Source: Fragilariopsis cylindrus CCMP1102 (taxonomy: Eukaryota > Bacillariophyta > Bacillariophyceae > Bacillariales > Bacillariaceae). Taken from it: DNA of 64,000 nucleotides. Location: contig FMBT01000372.1 in NCBI GenBank assembly GCA_900095095.1, positions 122,036-186,035 on the forward strand. The letters run 5' to 3'. The translations under genes and the position numbers were made by a program. This document shows, one piece after another, positions 1 to 11,174 of the stretch (the stretch's first letter is position 1; each line of letters starts with the position of its first letter). The notes beneath the pieces were generated by a model. The model had not been told where the DNA came from. It was given only the letters and a program-made list of their open reading frames with translations, and did not search any database.

Positions 1-1304
1 TTCAACAAATTTGTTGATGATTTTAATTTCTGATTCTCTTCTCTCAAATCTTGATTGGCATTTATCTGTTGATGTAACATATCACGAGCATCTTCCATAT
101 CGTTTTGACAGGATCGGATCTCACTTTCATGTTTGGAATTAATTTCTTTTGTAGAATCTTGCCATGATTTCTTTTCAGTTTCATATTGAAAGAGAAGATC
201 ATGATGTTGCAAATCACGTTTTTGAAGCCGATTTTTGTAGTCATCAAGTTCATCCTTTTGCGATTGTTGAACCTTTTTAGATTCCTCTATTTGAGCTTGG
301 AGGTTCCGCATCTTATTGTTAGATTCCAATAATTCTTGTTGTTGTTGGTGTTGCAATGATTTATTTGTAGGACTGACCCAGTCGGTGGTTTTATGCATCT
401 TCGATGAGAGTGTCGTCGGCGTCATCACCGCTACAGCAGTGCCACCGTCACCGCCACCACCTGCCGATGATCCTGTCCACCTAGGTATTTTTGTCTTACT
501 ACGAGTAGGCGAAAACAGATCATCCTGATCCTGTTCCCATTGTTTTTGTTGATCATAAACCTTGGCTTGGATGGAGTTCATTTTATCTTGTAATTTGACA
601 TTTTCTACTTGTTGAGATTGCCACTCGTTCTGTAGTTTTGTATTGCGTGACGATAGCTTTTGTATCAATGGTGTTGATGATGATACTGTTGATAAATTCA
701 GATCATCATCATTTACCTTCACAGAAGATTCCGGATTCACTTTTTCTGACTGACCTGATTTTTGAATTCTACTAGCATTAGTTGTGGCAGTATTCCTTGG
801 AGACGATTCTATCTGTGCCTTCTGAAGGTTAATCATTTGACCCATTAGCTGTTCCTGTTCAGCTGTTGCCGCCTGAAGCATTTTTTTCCACGCTGGTTCA
901 CGGTTTTCTCTATTATTTGTGCTACTGACATTGGTGGTAGCAGATTCATCCACTTCTTCTTGTGACGTTTCTAACATATCGTCGTCGTCGTCGTCGTCGT
1001 CATTACCTTCGTCTTCAGTTTCCCATTGGTTCAATAACTCTTCGTCGCTACTGCTATCAAATCCTTTACTATTTTGATGAGGTTGATCGGCATATCTTAG
1101 TTGCTGTACTGCTACGACCCCTTTGTGAATTGAATGGTCATTATTATCCTGCTGCACAATGATTTCTTCATCCCCTCCACGATCATCATCATCATCGTCG
1201 TCGTCATCGTTATCATCGTCATCAAACAAGTAATCCATATTGCTTTCCCCAGCTCCGATTTCTTTCAGAATGTTTCGATACATATCATCCCCAGTGTACG
1301 GCAT
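1..1304 (-). CDS. Large coiled-coil protein, N-terminal part (gene runs off the left edge)
   Basis: An open frame begins with ATG at 1304 (MPYTGDDMYRNILKEIG) and stays open to the window edge, about 434 codons, so it is longer than any single closed frame here. The N-terminal 120 residues hold two poly-Asp tracts among Asn/Gln/Glu-rich sequence. From about residue 140 onward the protein is rich in Gln, Lys, Glu and Leu with heptad-like spacing (for example LQAQIEESKKVQQSQKDEL), as in long coiled coils. A Gly/Pro/Thr-rich linker interrupts the coil near residues 250-290. No catalytic motif is visible. It could be a golgin-like or cytoskeletal tether, but I do not recognise a family and the C-terminus is missing. 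The strand and frame are well supported by the absence of stops; the function is unknown. Confidence 0.75.
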   Translation of the reverse strand, partial: MPYTGDDMYRNILKEIGAGESNMDYLFDDDDNDDDDDDDDDRGGDEEIIVQQDNNDHSIHKGVVAVQQLRYADQPHQNSKGFDSSSDEELLNQWETEDEGNDDDDDDDDMLETSQEEVDESATTNVSSTNNRENREPAWKKMLQAATAEQEQLMGQMINLQKAQIESSPRNTATTNASRIQKSGQSEKVNPESSVKVNDDDLNLSTVSSSTPLIQKLSSRNTKLQNEWQSQQVENVKLQDKMNSIQAKVYDQQKQWEQDQDDLFSPTRSKTKIPRWTGSSAGGGGDGGTAVAVMTPTTLSSKMHKTTDWVSPTNKSLQHQQQQELLESNNKMRNLQAQIEESKKVQQSQKDELDDYKNRLQKRDLQHHDLLFQYETEKKSWQDSTKEINSKHESEIRSCQNDMEDARDMLHQQINANQDLREENQKLKSSTNLL

Positions 1305-2558
1305 ATTTATAATCCGCTTTCTTTTTCTCTTCTGTATTCTGGACCGCCGTACTACTTCATATATTTTATGTATATTCCAATGGTTTTAGATTTTTTATCT
1401 CAACGATCGTGGACAGATGCATAGATCATGTGTGTTTCCACCTTGCATCGATGTTGCTGTTAAGGTTTTATTAATGGCGGAAACTTTTTTTTATTTTCTC
1501 AAGTCAGAAGCTAATAGCTAGTGTACGTACAAAATACCTAAACAGATTCAACGCGGCGGGCCCAATTTTCTTTCAAAAAACGCTGGCCCAGCCATGAAAC
1601 AAGAAGCAATAAAAAGCTGAAAATCAAATCAAGATTCCAGATGAAGAAATAATAATTTTTGTAAACTAGTGGGGTTTTTCAATATACAATGGTCATTCAA
1701 TCTTTGCTAGCGACCTTCATAAACAAGCTAAATCGACAAAGGAAGACTGTAGGGAGGAACTCAACTTTACCACAATATTTCAGCATCATGGTGTACATCT
1801 TTTGTACAGTTCAACAACAATATGAATGGATAAAACATCATAATCCCTATACTTAAGTACCACTGAGATAATTGAAGGTATATTTATGCAGTATTTATTC
1901 TCCAATGTGTGCTTACATCGACTTGATTTGATCTGATTTGATCTGATTATGTGACTGATATGATTCTACTGGTATAATTACCTTCTAGGGAGGGCCTTCC
2001 TTCCTTCCTTCCTCAATTTCATAATATAGTTACTACTTCAACAAGCCTTTTCTTATAGAGAGGTCCACTACTAATTGACTAACAACATACATACCATACT
2101 GGTATATGCATATTTATGCATCACGTGAACAACTTCTCTTTGAAGAGCCACATGGTGTTGTTTGATCATACATCTCTGCTCTGTGAGCATTTTGAACCAC
2201 AAAAAAAGTACCCAGATCGCGAAAAAAGAACGTACATGGTATCATCACGTATAACGCGTGTGTGCACATAACAAAAAAATAAATCTTGACAGGTAGGCTC
2301 GGAAAGTTAGGTAAGCCTCCAGTAGTTTCGGTGAATCCAATCTTCTCTCAAGTGAACCTAACCGGCATCACATAGACGTTTATTTCATTTTCTGCTATCA
2401 TAAAAATCTCTCCGCTTTCGCGATTTTAATAGGAAGAGGAGAGCTACGAACGTAGGACACAAAAACTTCTACTACTGTAGTTCTACTACTATTACTAACA
2501 CTAAACATACTATCACCCTCACAATTGCGTTGAGTCAAGTTCTCGATATCTTTTCACC
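1305..2558. other. Intergenic, divergent promoters
   Basis: About 1.25 kb between divergently transcribed genes. It is AT-rich and contains a TTCC microsatellite near 1997-2012 and short TGATTTGATC repeats near 1924-1948. No coding potential or RNA gene was seen. Confidence 0.5.
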
Positions 2559-5046
2559 ATGGCTAAATCTACCAAGGTCAGCTCCTACCTCGATCAAATG
2601 GCTGCAGATGCCAAGGAAGTGAAGAAAATTATATCCAATTCCAAGAAAAATATATCGGAGAATGAGCCCGCTGTTACATTACAGAATGCTTTGACGGCCT
2701 TACCTACAAACATAAGTGTACATAAAGGGTTCCAGTTCTTAGAATCACTTCTAGGGGTGCATGGAAGAATCGTGTTATTACATTATCAAGCGATAAACAA
2801 GCATTCTTCATCACACACGCGAAGCTGTCCAATAATGTTCGTGCACAAGCAGCCTCCTCACTACCATTGCCATTTTTTTCTCCAAGCAAAGGTTTACGAT
2901 GGTCGAATGATTCTGAGCGATATGTCCGCCATCTTGATGTTGCTGATATTGATGCCTGGCAGGTGGGCGTCGTTGGAACACAGGCATTGGAATTTGCCAA
3001 ACAATCCATAGGAGAGAGTGATGTGAAAGATATCTTAACAATTTTCCATCATGGTTCTAAAACCCTATCCTTTCAAGTTCCCGATCAGAAGCATCGTGAG
3101 GCATTGGTGGAAGCATTTGCAAGCGTGAAGATTCGTTACAATTTGCTTTCACCCTGGATTCCAAATGATCAACTCTTATTGAGGTACATCTATTATGATA
3201 TTGATGTTGATAAGAATGGAACCGTGTCCTCAAAGGAATTCCGTGAGATTTGTAAACGAGTCAATCTCACACCACCATCAAACCTTGATAAGACCTATGC
3301 AGAGTTTGCCAAGAGTAGTACAGAGCTTACCATTTCACAAACACGGGAACTCCTTCAATTAGTCGCTACAGGAGATTCGTGTATGCCGGCAGACAAATTG
3401 TGGGATGATCTCTTCGGCAAAGACGTCGAAGAAGTAGGACCTAAAAAGCTTCTGGAATGCTTTTTCCTTGGTAGTCAAGGAGAATCGAATATGTCTACCA
3501 AAGATGCTGAACTGTTTGTGTCGAGTATGAAGAGTCTGGGATTTTCCAGCAAGTCAAAGAAGATTACTAAATCAGAATTCACTCATTTTTTGCACTCCAA
3601 ATATAACGATGCATATGATCCTGCCGCTATCGCTGAGCTTCCTTCCACCGCGAAACTCGATCTACCAATGTCCAATTACTGGATCAACACTTCTCACAAT
3701 ACTTATCTTATTGGAGACCAACTCAAATCACGATCGTCTGTCGAAGCCTACGCCAATGCTCTTAATAGGGGTTGCAAATGCTTAGAATTGGACTGTTGGG
3801 ACGGAGATGTAGATAAAGTGACAAAAAATGCATACCAATTATCTTCCATGGACATACACTAACGTCAAAGATTCGATTCCGAGCCGTTTGTTTATTGGTT
3901 CAAAACTACATTAAGGCGAACCCGAATACATATCCTGTCATTTTGAGTCTTGAGAACCATTGCTCACATCCTTTTCAAGAAGTTATCGCGAATGACATGA
4001 AAGAGATCTTCGGAAAGAATTTATTTATCCCAACTCAAAAACAATGTTCGGATGGGAACTTGCCATCTCCAGAAACATTGCGAGGAATGATCGTCATTAA
4101 AGGAAAACGACCTCCTGAAGCGGACGAAGGGGTCGACAAGAGCACTATGAGCGGGGAAGATACCTACGATGACGGATTTGGCAGTGAGGATGAAGAAGAA
4201 AGTAAAGAAGGAGGAGATAAACTGAAAAAAAGCAAGATTGTGTCAGATTTAGCAAATCTCACTCTCTTACATGGTGCACATTTCAAAGATTTTTCTGCAT
4301 CTATAGATCAGCGTCCATCCTACATGCATTCAATAGGAGAAACTAAAATCACAAAACTTGTCTCTAAGAGTGAAGGAAATGCCAAGTTGTGGCGTGAATA
4401 TAATCAGCACCATATGACAAGAACTTATCCAGCTGGTACACGTGTTGACTCTTCGAATTATAATCCTATTTTGGCTTGGGCTATGGGTTCTCAATTAGTT
4501 GCGCTGAATTTCCAAACTCCTGATAGCAGCCTCTGCTTAAATGATGGTCTTTTTCGGCAAACAGGGGGTTGTGGATACCTCCCAAAACCCAGGAGTTTAA
4601 TGGGTGGGAAAATGCCCTCCAAGAAGGTTATAAAAATAAGTATCCTTAGCGCTCGTTGTCTTCCTAAACCTAATGGGGCCAAGACCGGTGAAGTAATAGA
4701 CCCTTATATTCAAGTTGATTTGCATGATGTTCGTGTTGGAGACAAAGGAACAGAGGAACATACGAAGGAATCATTCAAGACTTCAACAGTAGACAACAAT
4801 GGATTATGCCCTGTGTGGAAGGAAGATGAAGCTACTTTCGAATTTGAGATTCACAGTCCAGATGTTGCTATGATTCATTTTAGGATAATAGATGAGGACA
4901 TCGGAACGAATGACAAGCTCTGCTCCTCGGCGATTCCAGTCACATGCTTGAGACAAGGTTATCGTAACGTCCAGCTCTATGACCAGAACAACACCCGAAC
5001 AGGTCCCTTTGAATGTGCAACTCTCTTTGTTAAGATTGTATACTAA
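2559..5046 (+). CDS. Phosphoinositide-specific phospholipase C (delta-like), with two apparent frameshifts
   Basis: The domain order is that of eukaryotic PI-PLC, which cleaves PIP2 to IP3 and diacylglycerol at membranes. In order: a PH domain (about residues 50-200), an EF-hand (DVDKNGTVSSKEF, about residue 213), the X box (NTSHNTYL with the first catalytic His near residue 378, then LELDCWDG with metal ligands, then FHGHTLTSK with the second catalytic His, then LENHCS), an acidic X-Y linker, the Y box (about 587-670) and a C-terminal C2 domain (about 688-829). The reading frame changes twice: near the GGG at 2727-2729 inside the PH domain, and at the A6 run 3823-3828 inside the X box. Each change behaves as one missing base, and the conserved sequence continues directly in the next frame, so I read one gene of about 829 residues. 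The length fits plant and protist delta-type enzymes. No intron is needed. Family assignment is firm; intactness depends on the two sites. Confidence 0.88.
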
Positions 5047-5144
5047 AGAAATAAATTACATGTTTAGTCTATTACAAATTTAAGTTTGTCCAGCTGTATG
5101 TTTCCAATATTTTTTTACCTACTACTGTATATCGTATTGTGTGC

Positions 5145-6512
5145 TTATCTTATCCGTCTCGTAGCTATGGAAACCATCACTTTGGTGATTTTACGTAGTT
5201 CATGCTTTTGAATTATAAAAGGAGGCATAGTGTATAGTAATTTGCCAAATGGTCGCAACCAGACACCCTCCTCTACAATTTTTGATTGCATTACTTTCAT
5301 ATCGATTGGCTCTTTCATTTCTACTACTCCTATTCCACCCAAAACACGAACATCTTGAACGAAGGGCGATTCTTTGCATGGTTCCAATTCCTCGATAAGC
5401 TGTTTCTCGATTGAACCAATCATTTTTGGTAAGTCATAAGATTTCAGAATATCCAATGATGCATTACTAACAGCGCAAGCCAAAGGATTGGCCATAAAGG
5501 TTGGACCGTGCATAAGTACCCCCGCTGGCCCTTGCGAAAAGACGTTCGCAATTTTCAACGATGTGATTGTTGCTGCAAAGCTGAGAAAACCTCCCGATAA
5601 AGCTTTTCCGACACAAAGAATATCTGGCAAAACTCCAGGAGCGTGGTCCATTGCGAAAAGTTTCCCAGTCCGTCCAAAGCCCGTCGCAATCTCATCAAAG
5701 ATCAAAAGAATGTTATATTCATCGCACAATTCTCGAAGTCGGTGCAGATATTGGGGAGAATAAAATCGCATCCCCCCAGCTCCCTGTACGATCGGTTCTA
5801 ATATGACGGCAGCTATCTCGTCGTGCCGATCTTCCATAGTCCGAGAAACCTCTTGAATATCTATTTCATCCCAAGGTTCATCGAATTTGATTTCGGGTCG
5901 ACTGCAAAATATCTGTTCCGGTATAATAGACTGGAAAAGATGATGCATCCCATTGACTGGATCACAAACACTCATAGCTTCGAAAGTATCTCCATGATAG
6001 CCCCCGCGAATGGTTAAAAATTTGGACTTTCGGGGCCGTGATGATGTTGTAGTTGTAGTAGTGCTACTGCTAGCCCCGGTATGTATAAGATTATAGTGAT
6101 ATTGTAAAGCCATTTTCATAGCAACCTCAACCGAAACGCTACCCGAATCAGAAAAGAAAACCTTATCTAGTCGTTCGTTTTCATTTTGACAGGTTTGATT
6201 GGCTGGTAAGGTATCCGCCAAAGTCTTGGCCAGCGATACGGCTGGTTCGTGTGTAAGACCACCGAACATCATATGGGACATCTTATCGATTTGATCTTTG
6301 GCTGCCTGATTCATAATTGGATGATTGTAACCATGGATGCATGCCCACCATGATGACATTCCATCGGTCAACGTTCTACCATCCATCAAGTGAATGTCGC
6401 AACCAGATGCGCTCTTGATGGGAAAGCATGGATCCGAATTTGGCATAGCAGCATACGGATGCCACACATGCTCTTGATCTAGTTTCTGGATGAGATCTAT
6501 CGGCGAGGACAT
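5145..6512 (-). CDS. bioA: BioA: adenosylmethionine-8-amino-7-oxononanoate aminotransferase
   Basis: This PLP-dependent class III aminotransferase makes 7,8-diaminopelargonate from KAPA, using SAM as amino donor, in biotin synthesis. Family signatures are clear: HVWHPYAAM at residues 15-23, DGMSSWWACIHGYNHP, MMFGGLTHEPA, FFSDSGSVSVE, DEIATGFGRTG near residue 273 and the PLP-binding lysine in VGKALSGG (about K303). At 455 residues it is close to bacterial BioA, and unlike plant enzymes it is not fused to BioD. I chose the ATG at 6512; the frame opens a further 18 codons upstream but only with a non-ATG codon, and that extension lies in a tandem duplication. A short Ser/Thr-rich insert sits near residues 148-160. 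No obvious organelle presequence is seen. Confidence 0.93.
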   Translation of the reverse strand: MSSPIDLIQKLDQEHVWHPYAAMPNSDPCFPIKSASGCDIHLMDGRTLTDGMSSWWACIHGYNHPIMNQAAKDQIDKMSHMMFGGLTHEPAVSLAKTLADTLPANQTCQNENERLDKVFFSDSGSVSVEVAMKMALQYHYNLIHTGASSSTTTTTTSSRPRKSKFLTIRGGYHGDTFEAMSVCDPVNGMHHLFQSIIPEQIFCSRPEIKFDEPWDEIDIQEVSRTMEDRHDEIAAVILEPIVQGAGGMRFYSPQYLHRLRELCDEYNILLIFDEIATGFGRTGKLFAMDHAPGVLPDILCVGKALSGGFLSFAATITSLKIANVFSQGPAGVLMHGPTFMANPLACAVSNASLDILKSYDLPKMIGSIEKQLIEELEPCKESPFVQDVRVLGGIGVVEMKEPIDMKVMQSKIVEEGVWLRPFGKLLYTMPPFIIQKHELRKITKVMVSIATRRIR

Positions 6513-7109
6513 ACTAGATCTTCTTTCTTCCCAATTGAATACTGAAGAGCAATTATTTCTTCCCAACTGAATACTGAAGAGCTATTATGATGATAATGAC
6601 AGATGATAGATGATACGGTAGCGCATGAGGCATGAGAGAAATGTACAAGAGAAATGAGAAAGAAAAAAGATTTTTTTGCTGCCAACACATCATCGAATTT
6701 CAACGAGTTCTCGCGCGATAAAAATTTCACCGCGGCGCTGCGTAATTGATAATAATATCCATAAAAGTTTTCTGGCTTGATCTCTGATAAACTATTCGAC
6801 TATTTGCTTGACTTATTACCAAGTACATGCAGCAGGAATTGATAAAGTGTAGAGGTATTTCACTATTCCACTATTCCACTAATCCACGATGAAGTACAGT
6901 CAACACACACACACACCACACACATATATATATATATATATCACTATTAAAGGTAAGATCAAGACAATTTGAATTCAACATCATGTTTTGAGGTAACATC
7001 ATTCTGTTTGATGTGACTACTGCTATTCTACATGTTTGTGGCCAAGAAAAAAGCTCCCCTATGATGCAATGTACCCCTACTGAGTTAATATAAGACGTAG
7101 AATCTAAGA
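6513..7109. other. Intergenic between bioA and the papain-like gene
   Basis: Both flanking genes are on the minus strand. Besides the 32-bp duplication it holds an AC microsatellite followed by an AT microsatellite at about 6904-6942. No gene seen. Confidence 0.5.
6523..6588. repeat. Two-copy 32-bp tandem duplication before bioA
   Basis: Two near-identical 32-bp units (sharing TTCTTCCCAA and TGAATACTGAAGAGC) lie head to tail just upstream of the bioA ATG at 6512. They differ at a few positions. They fall in the presumed 5' leader or promoter. Confidence 0.85.
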
Positions 7110-8891
7110 TCATGCAGCTACTTCCTTTTCCCCTTCGCGTTTGATTAGAATGATACAAATACAGCAACAGCATAGGGAACCTATAACGGCAATTACAATA
7201 ATGGCCCACACAGGGAATGAGGAATTGTCCAACACTTCATCATCATCATAGACTGTAGCTGTGATGTATTCTTTTGCATTGAGCATAACACCTTCTCCAA
7301 GTATTCCAAACAAACCGTATGTTCCCTTTTGTATCTGTGCAACACGGAAGTAACCTTCTTCACCCCATCTAATTCCCCATGAATTTTTCAATGTAAAAAA
7401 AGGTATGTCACCTGTGTCATCGTAACCAACCATCAAGACTGAATGGTCGAAACAGGTGGAATCGCTACAGGCGCAATCGCCATCTTCTGTCAAGATACCG
7501 GAAAGGTAGTTGGAAAATATTAAACAAGAGGATTTCATAACGATAGCGATAGGTTTTTCAATTAAAGCAAGTTTGAACATTTCCAATCTCTCATTGAAGC
7601 TCATTGTTATACCTAGACCCCCAATTTCAACAGGATATGTCACTGTGAGTGCCAGTGGGGGCGTTCTTGCTGTCAAATTACAAAATTCGGTTGTTAATCC
7701 ATTAAAATCAAGGTACGAATAATCATTTAATGATGAAAGTCCACCGTACCAGTTGTCAGAAGCATATATCGCGCCAATGGTCATCGATCCACCTTCGCAA
7801 CCAAGATTTCTTTTGTTACAGGAAATAAGTTGCTGAAAACTCATCGATTCGTTTAATCCGCTGTCGACAAAAGCGGCCCTGTCAAAGTAACACAACACAA
7901 CACAGCACAGCACAGTAAGAGCAAATAAACAGGGTGGATATAAATAAGGAATCCATCAATCAATATATGAAGGAGAAGACAAAGCAAACCACGTATTTAC
8001 AATAACAATAAAGGCAAATAGAACGCAAATAAAGCAATACCAAGAAAGACAATAGAACAAGAATCCTTACGGGGATTTTATATTTCGATTACGTACCCTT
8101 CGATAGCACCGCAAACTGCAGTCGACCAAGAGCATCCACATCGCCCTTGTGATTTTACTGGTGTTGTTGCACCAGCTGCAACCCAGTCAATTTTTTGTGG
8201 TATATCCGCTGTTGCAACTGTTGGTGGATCGTAAATTGGTATCTCATCACCTGTATCGGTTACATTCACATAAAAGTATCCAGAACGTTGCTGATATTCG
8301 GCTCCGGTATCCGCACTTTTTTCAAATCATTATTAATATTGTATTTACATTATTTTTTTAAATGTGCATTGTTTCGAAAAGGAAGTTTAGGAGAAATAAT
8401 ATCATCAGCGAGTATAGGTTCGTATAATTGAGGTATCATTTTTAAAAGGCTCTCAATGAAACCACATTATAATCAGCTACCATTTCTACATACCTGTACG
8501 GGGTCAGTCCAAGCGTATAACTCGAATTTTCGTCGTTGAGGACGTTGTTATTGTGTTTTGAAATAAATTGAGCAGACGCATTAAGAAGTTCGATCCGTAC
8601 CATCATTATTTCGTCGGTTTTACTAGTATCATCTCCATCGTCGTCGTCCTCGTAAAAAGGTTCGTATATAGTCAGGAACCTTCGCCAAAGATTATCGTCG
8701 CTACTTCCATCATCGATTTCAATGCAGGACGAAGCACCATCACCCTGTATTTCCACATATCCCTCCATACATGGTGGCCACATATTCTCTGCTTTGATCT
8801 CCCTTATTATTGATAACGCAAGTACAATATATATTATTGTAAACGATGTCATCAAAAAATGATGATTATTATTCAATATATTCCCCAGCAT
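7110..8891 (-). CDS. Membrane-anchored papain-family (C1A) protein with a Ser at the nucleophile position
   Basis: Three exons: 8494-8891, 8097-8315 and 7110-7878. Introns 8316-8493 (GTATGT donor) and 7879-8096 (GTACGT donor) join in frame to give about 461 residues. The N-terminus has a hydrophobic signal or anchor (residues 15-34), then a loosely conserved I29-type propeptide (about 85-140) and a papain fold: SQGRCGCSW near residue 195, CFDHSVLMVGYD with His about 351, and LKNSWG with Asn about 371. The C-terminus carries one membrane segment (about 425-450, Cys-rich) and a short basic tail, which is unusual for C1 proteases. The usual motif is QGxCGSCW; here it reads QGRCGCSW, so aligned on the Trp the nucleophile Cys is replaced by Ser and the preceding Ser by Cys. 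Papain homologues with Ser here include sponge silicateins and Plasmodium SERA5. The protein may be an inactive protease, a Ser-nucleophile enzyme or something else. An upstream ATG-less extension exists but 8891 is the first ATG; 8852 is an alternative. Confidence 0.85.
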
Positions 8892-9593
8892 TCTTTTCTT
8901 GCACCCAATGAACCCAACGAACAAATCCCCTCGTTCGTAAGCCGTCGTTGTCAAAACTGGTATATGGTAGAATCTACAGTTCGGCTACAATTATAACTAC
9001 AGTAGCTACTATTAGAGTACTGTATGTTATTAATGTCGCTGACATACTGAATACTATTACTGTATGTGATTTGATTGATACTTTATTGTACAGTACTTGA
9101 ACATAATAGCTGACGTTATAAATACAGTACTAGTACACCACTATTTTGTATTTTCTTTGACTGAATTAGTCACGAGCTCAAGAATATACCTCTAAAATGC
9201 AGCTCTTGTATTGTACATTGTATGACAGACATTTGTACTATTGTCTATTATGAACAAAAACACTACTACTACTAGTACATCGATTTTAGAAGTAATCTCT
9301 CCTTCATCAGTTCAACAGACAAAAAGAAGCTGATCAAGGAGTATATCAAAATCAATGTAGATCTGATTTGAGATAACTAGATGGTATACAAATGCGTTTA
9401 GTGTTGAGTTTATTCTTTTCATTTTTGACTCCAGGTAATACAATACAGTAGTGATAAAAGTATATTTACAAGTGTGAAACATTCAGGAATTATTTCTATT
9501 ATTCATACAACCAATTTGAATAGAATGTTATACATATAGTTTTCCATTATTCATCTTCCATAAATTCGTATACTTCATTTTTTGTTTTTGTTT
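8892..9593. other. Intergenic
   Basis: About 700 bp of AT-rich sequence with many TAC/GTA-type short repeats (TACAGTACT motifs). No coding region or RNA gene recognised. Confidence 0.45.
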
Positions 9594-11174
9594 TCAAGTA
9601 AAATTTCTCATTGCACCATGTTTCAGTAACCAAAATAAGATATTGCGATCATCGCTCATTGCACCTCGACTGAGAATCTTTGACCATGAATTGATACTAC
9701 CTTCGTTCGTTTGTAATAGGGCTCGTCTTCCACAACGATTCAATTCGAGCCAAAACTCTATTTCTTTTAAGAGCTTTACTAAACATTCGCCATTCGGTAT
9801 AACATCAAAAGTTAATGTTTCAATGTAGTAATTTGATTTGATAGCTGTACGTATTTGATCCACACCCTCCAAGCTAATTGAGCATACCTCATGGGGATGG
9901 TCTACAATCAAGTGATGTAAGGAGGTATTTTTACGGATACAATTTGCTAGAGCTTCACCATCAGTGACCATAATTCCTTGCATACGAAATGACTTAATGG
10001 TACAATTTGGAATTTCTGCTAGTATATCAAGAACTTTTATTTGCGACCCAACGCTGATCCCACAAAAGGAACAATCCATCTCGGTTAGTCCAGAAGCTGC
10101 CGATCTAACGACCTCGGGGATTGCATTTGCTATGCGATAATTACCAGCTAAACTCAGCTTGTCCAGATTTTTATTCTCCCTCTTTAGAATACCACGACCT
10201 AACCAATATCCATCCGTTTCGTCCAAATCACAAAGTGATAGGTCTAAACTTTTGATAAAAGGCAATGCAAGTAAGTCATGATACCCTCCATCTAAACCAA
10301 AGTTTTGTCTTAAACTAAGTTCTTTTAGACCATGCATCCTACCACGAATGGATTCGCATAATTTAACAACGTGATGTCGAGTAATTCCACAATTCATCAA
10401 TTTTAATATCTTTACACTTAATGACACGTACGGGACGATATTGACTATGTTTGCTTGTTTCCATTCTATATTCTTGTCAATCCCCTCTTTTGTTGCTGAA
10501 TCGGTATTACAATTATTTCGTGTGCTACTAATACCATCACGATCCTGTTGTTGCTGATGTTGTATCAATTGATATAATAATTTATTATGACGTGTAGCTG
10601 GCATTTGTAGTGGCGATGATCCAGAAGAAGACGATGACGACGTCGTCTTCGAGGTTGACGATGACGATGACGATGACGACGATGATAGGCATTTCAAAGG
10701 TGACGACCGTACCCGTAATCTAATACATCTAAGATCCAAACATTCTAATGTATGCCATGAAACAATACGTCTCAAACACTCTTCGGGTATCCATGGACTA
10801 TCATTGAGAACCAATTGAATATGAGTAATTTGTACCGGTTCTATCAGCAGTAAAGGGATGACTGTTTGCAATATCGGGCCCAATGCGAAAGTAGGTAAAC
10901 GCCACCCGATACAAATCGATTTCAAGCATGAATGTTTATACAAAGATAATTGAGCATGGAATTTTTCTTTAATAACCGTAATCAATGATTCGACGTCACG
11001 CTTAGAGCGGAATTCATTTCCTTCAAATCCAAGACGTAATTCAATCAATGAATTCTGTGCCAATTTAGACTTAATAACTTGAAGATTTGTCAAGCCATTT
11101 TTATTATTCTTGGTCATATCCGCAACTTTCTTCGCCGGGATACTGTTGATGATCAAATCTTTGAACCTAGTCAT
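9594..11174 (-). CDS. Leucine-rich-repeat protein of a diatom-type family
   Basis: A single-exon protein of 526 residues beginning with ATG at 11174. Irregular LRR units resembling ribonuclease-inhibitor-type repeats are visible from about residue 40 to 460 (for example LKELSLRQNFGLDGG, IKSLDLSLCDLDETDG, LDKLSLAGNYRIAN, LTEMDCSFCGIS). A low-complexity Ser/Thr/Gln-rich insert lies at about residues 165-225, encoded by TCG/TCA-type codon repeats. The C-terminus has FWLELNRCGRRALL followed by a Trp-containing motif, an ending I associate from memory with large LRR families of diatoms. No signal peptide, membrane segment or kinase domain is present. LRR proteins act as binding scaffolds; the partner here is unknown. 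Confidence 0.82.
   Translation of the reverse strand: MTRFKDLIINSIPAKKVADMTKNNKNGLTNLQVIKSKLAQNSLIELRLGFEGNEFRSKRDVESLITVIKEKFHAQLSLYKHSCLKSICIGWRLPTFALGPILQTVIPLLLIEPVQITHIQLVLNDSPWIPEECLRRIVSWHTLECLDLRCIRLRVRSSPLKCLSSSSSSSSSSTSKTTSSSSSSGSSPLQMPATRHNKLLYQLIQHQQQQDRDGISSTRNNCNTDSATKEGIDKNIEWKQANIVNIVPYVSLSVKILKLMNCGITRHHVVKLCESIRGRMHGLKELSLRQNFGLDGGYHDLLALPFIKSLDLSLCDLDETDGYWLGRGILKRENKNLDKLSLAGNYRIANAIPEVVRSAASGLTEMDCSFCGISVGSQIKVLDILAEIPNCTIKSFRMQGIMVTDGEALANCIRKNTSLHHLIVDHPHEVCSISLEGVDQIRTAIKSNYYIETLTFDVIPNGECLVKLLKEIEFWLELNRCGRRALLQTNEGSINSWSKILSRGAMSDDRNILFWLLKHGAMRNFT

Noticed and set aside
316-1424. Plus-strand open frames over the first gene
   Set aside because: They are antisense shadows of the long minus-strand frame that runs unbroken from 1304 to the window edge.
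2710-2740. Tiny GT-AG intron to explain the first PLC frame change
   Set aside because: It would be under 30 nt, far below the 83-218 nt introns seen here, and would delete conserved PH-domain residues.
2727-3828. Programmed frameshifting in phospholipase C
   Set aside because: Two shifts in one gene, with the same kind of shift in six other genes and no slippery-site consistency; consensus error is simpler.
6513-6566. Longer BioA N-terminus starting at 6566
   Set aside because: The first codon there is TTG, and the added residues come from a tandem duplication; ATG at 6512 aligns with the normal BioA start.
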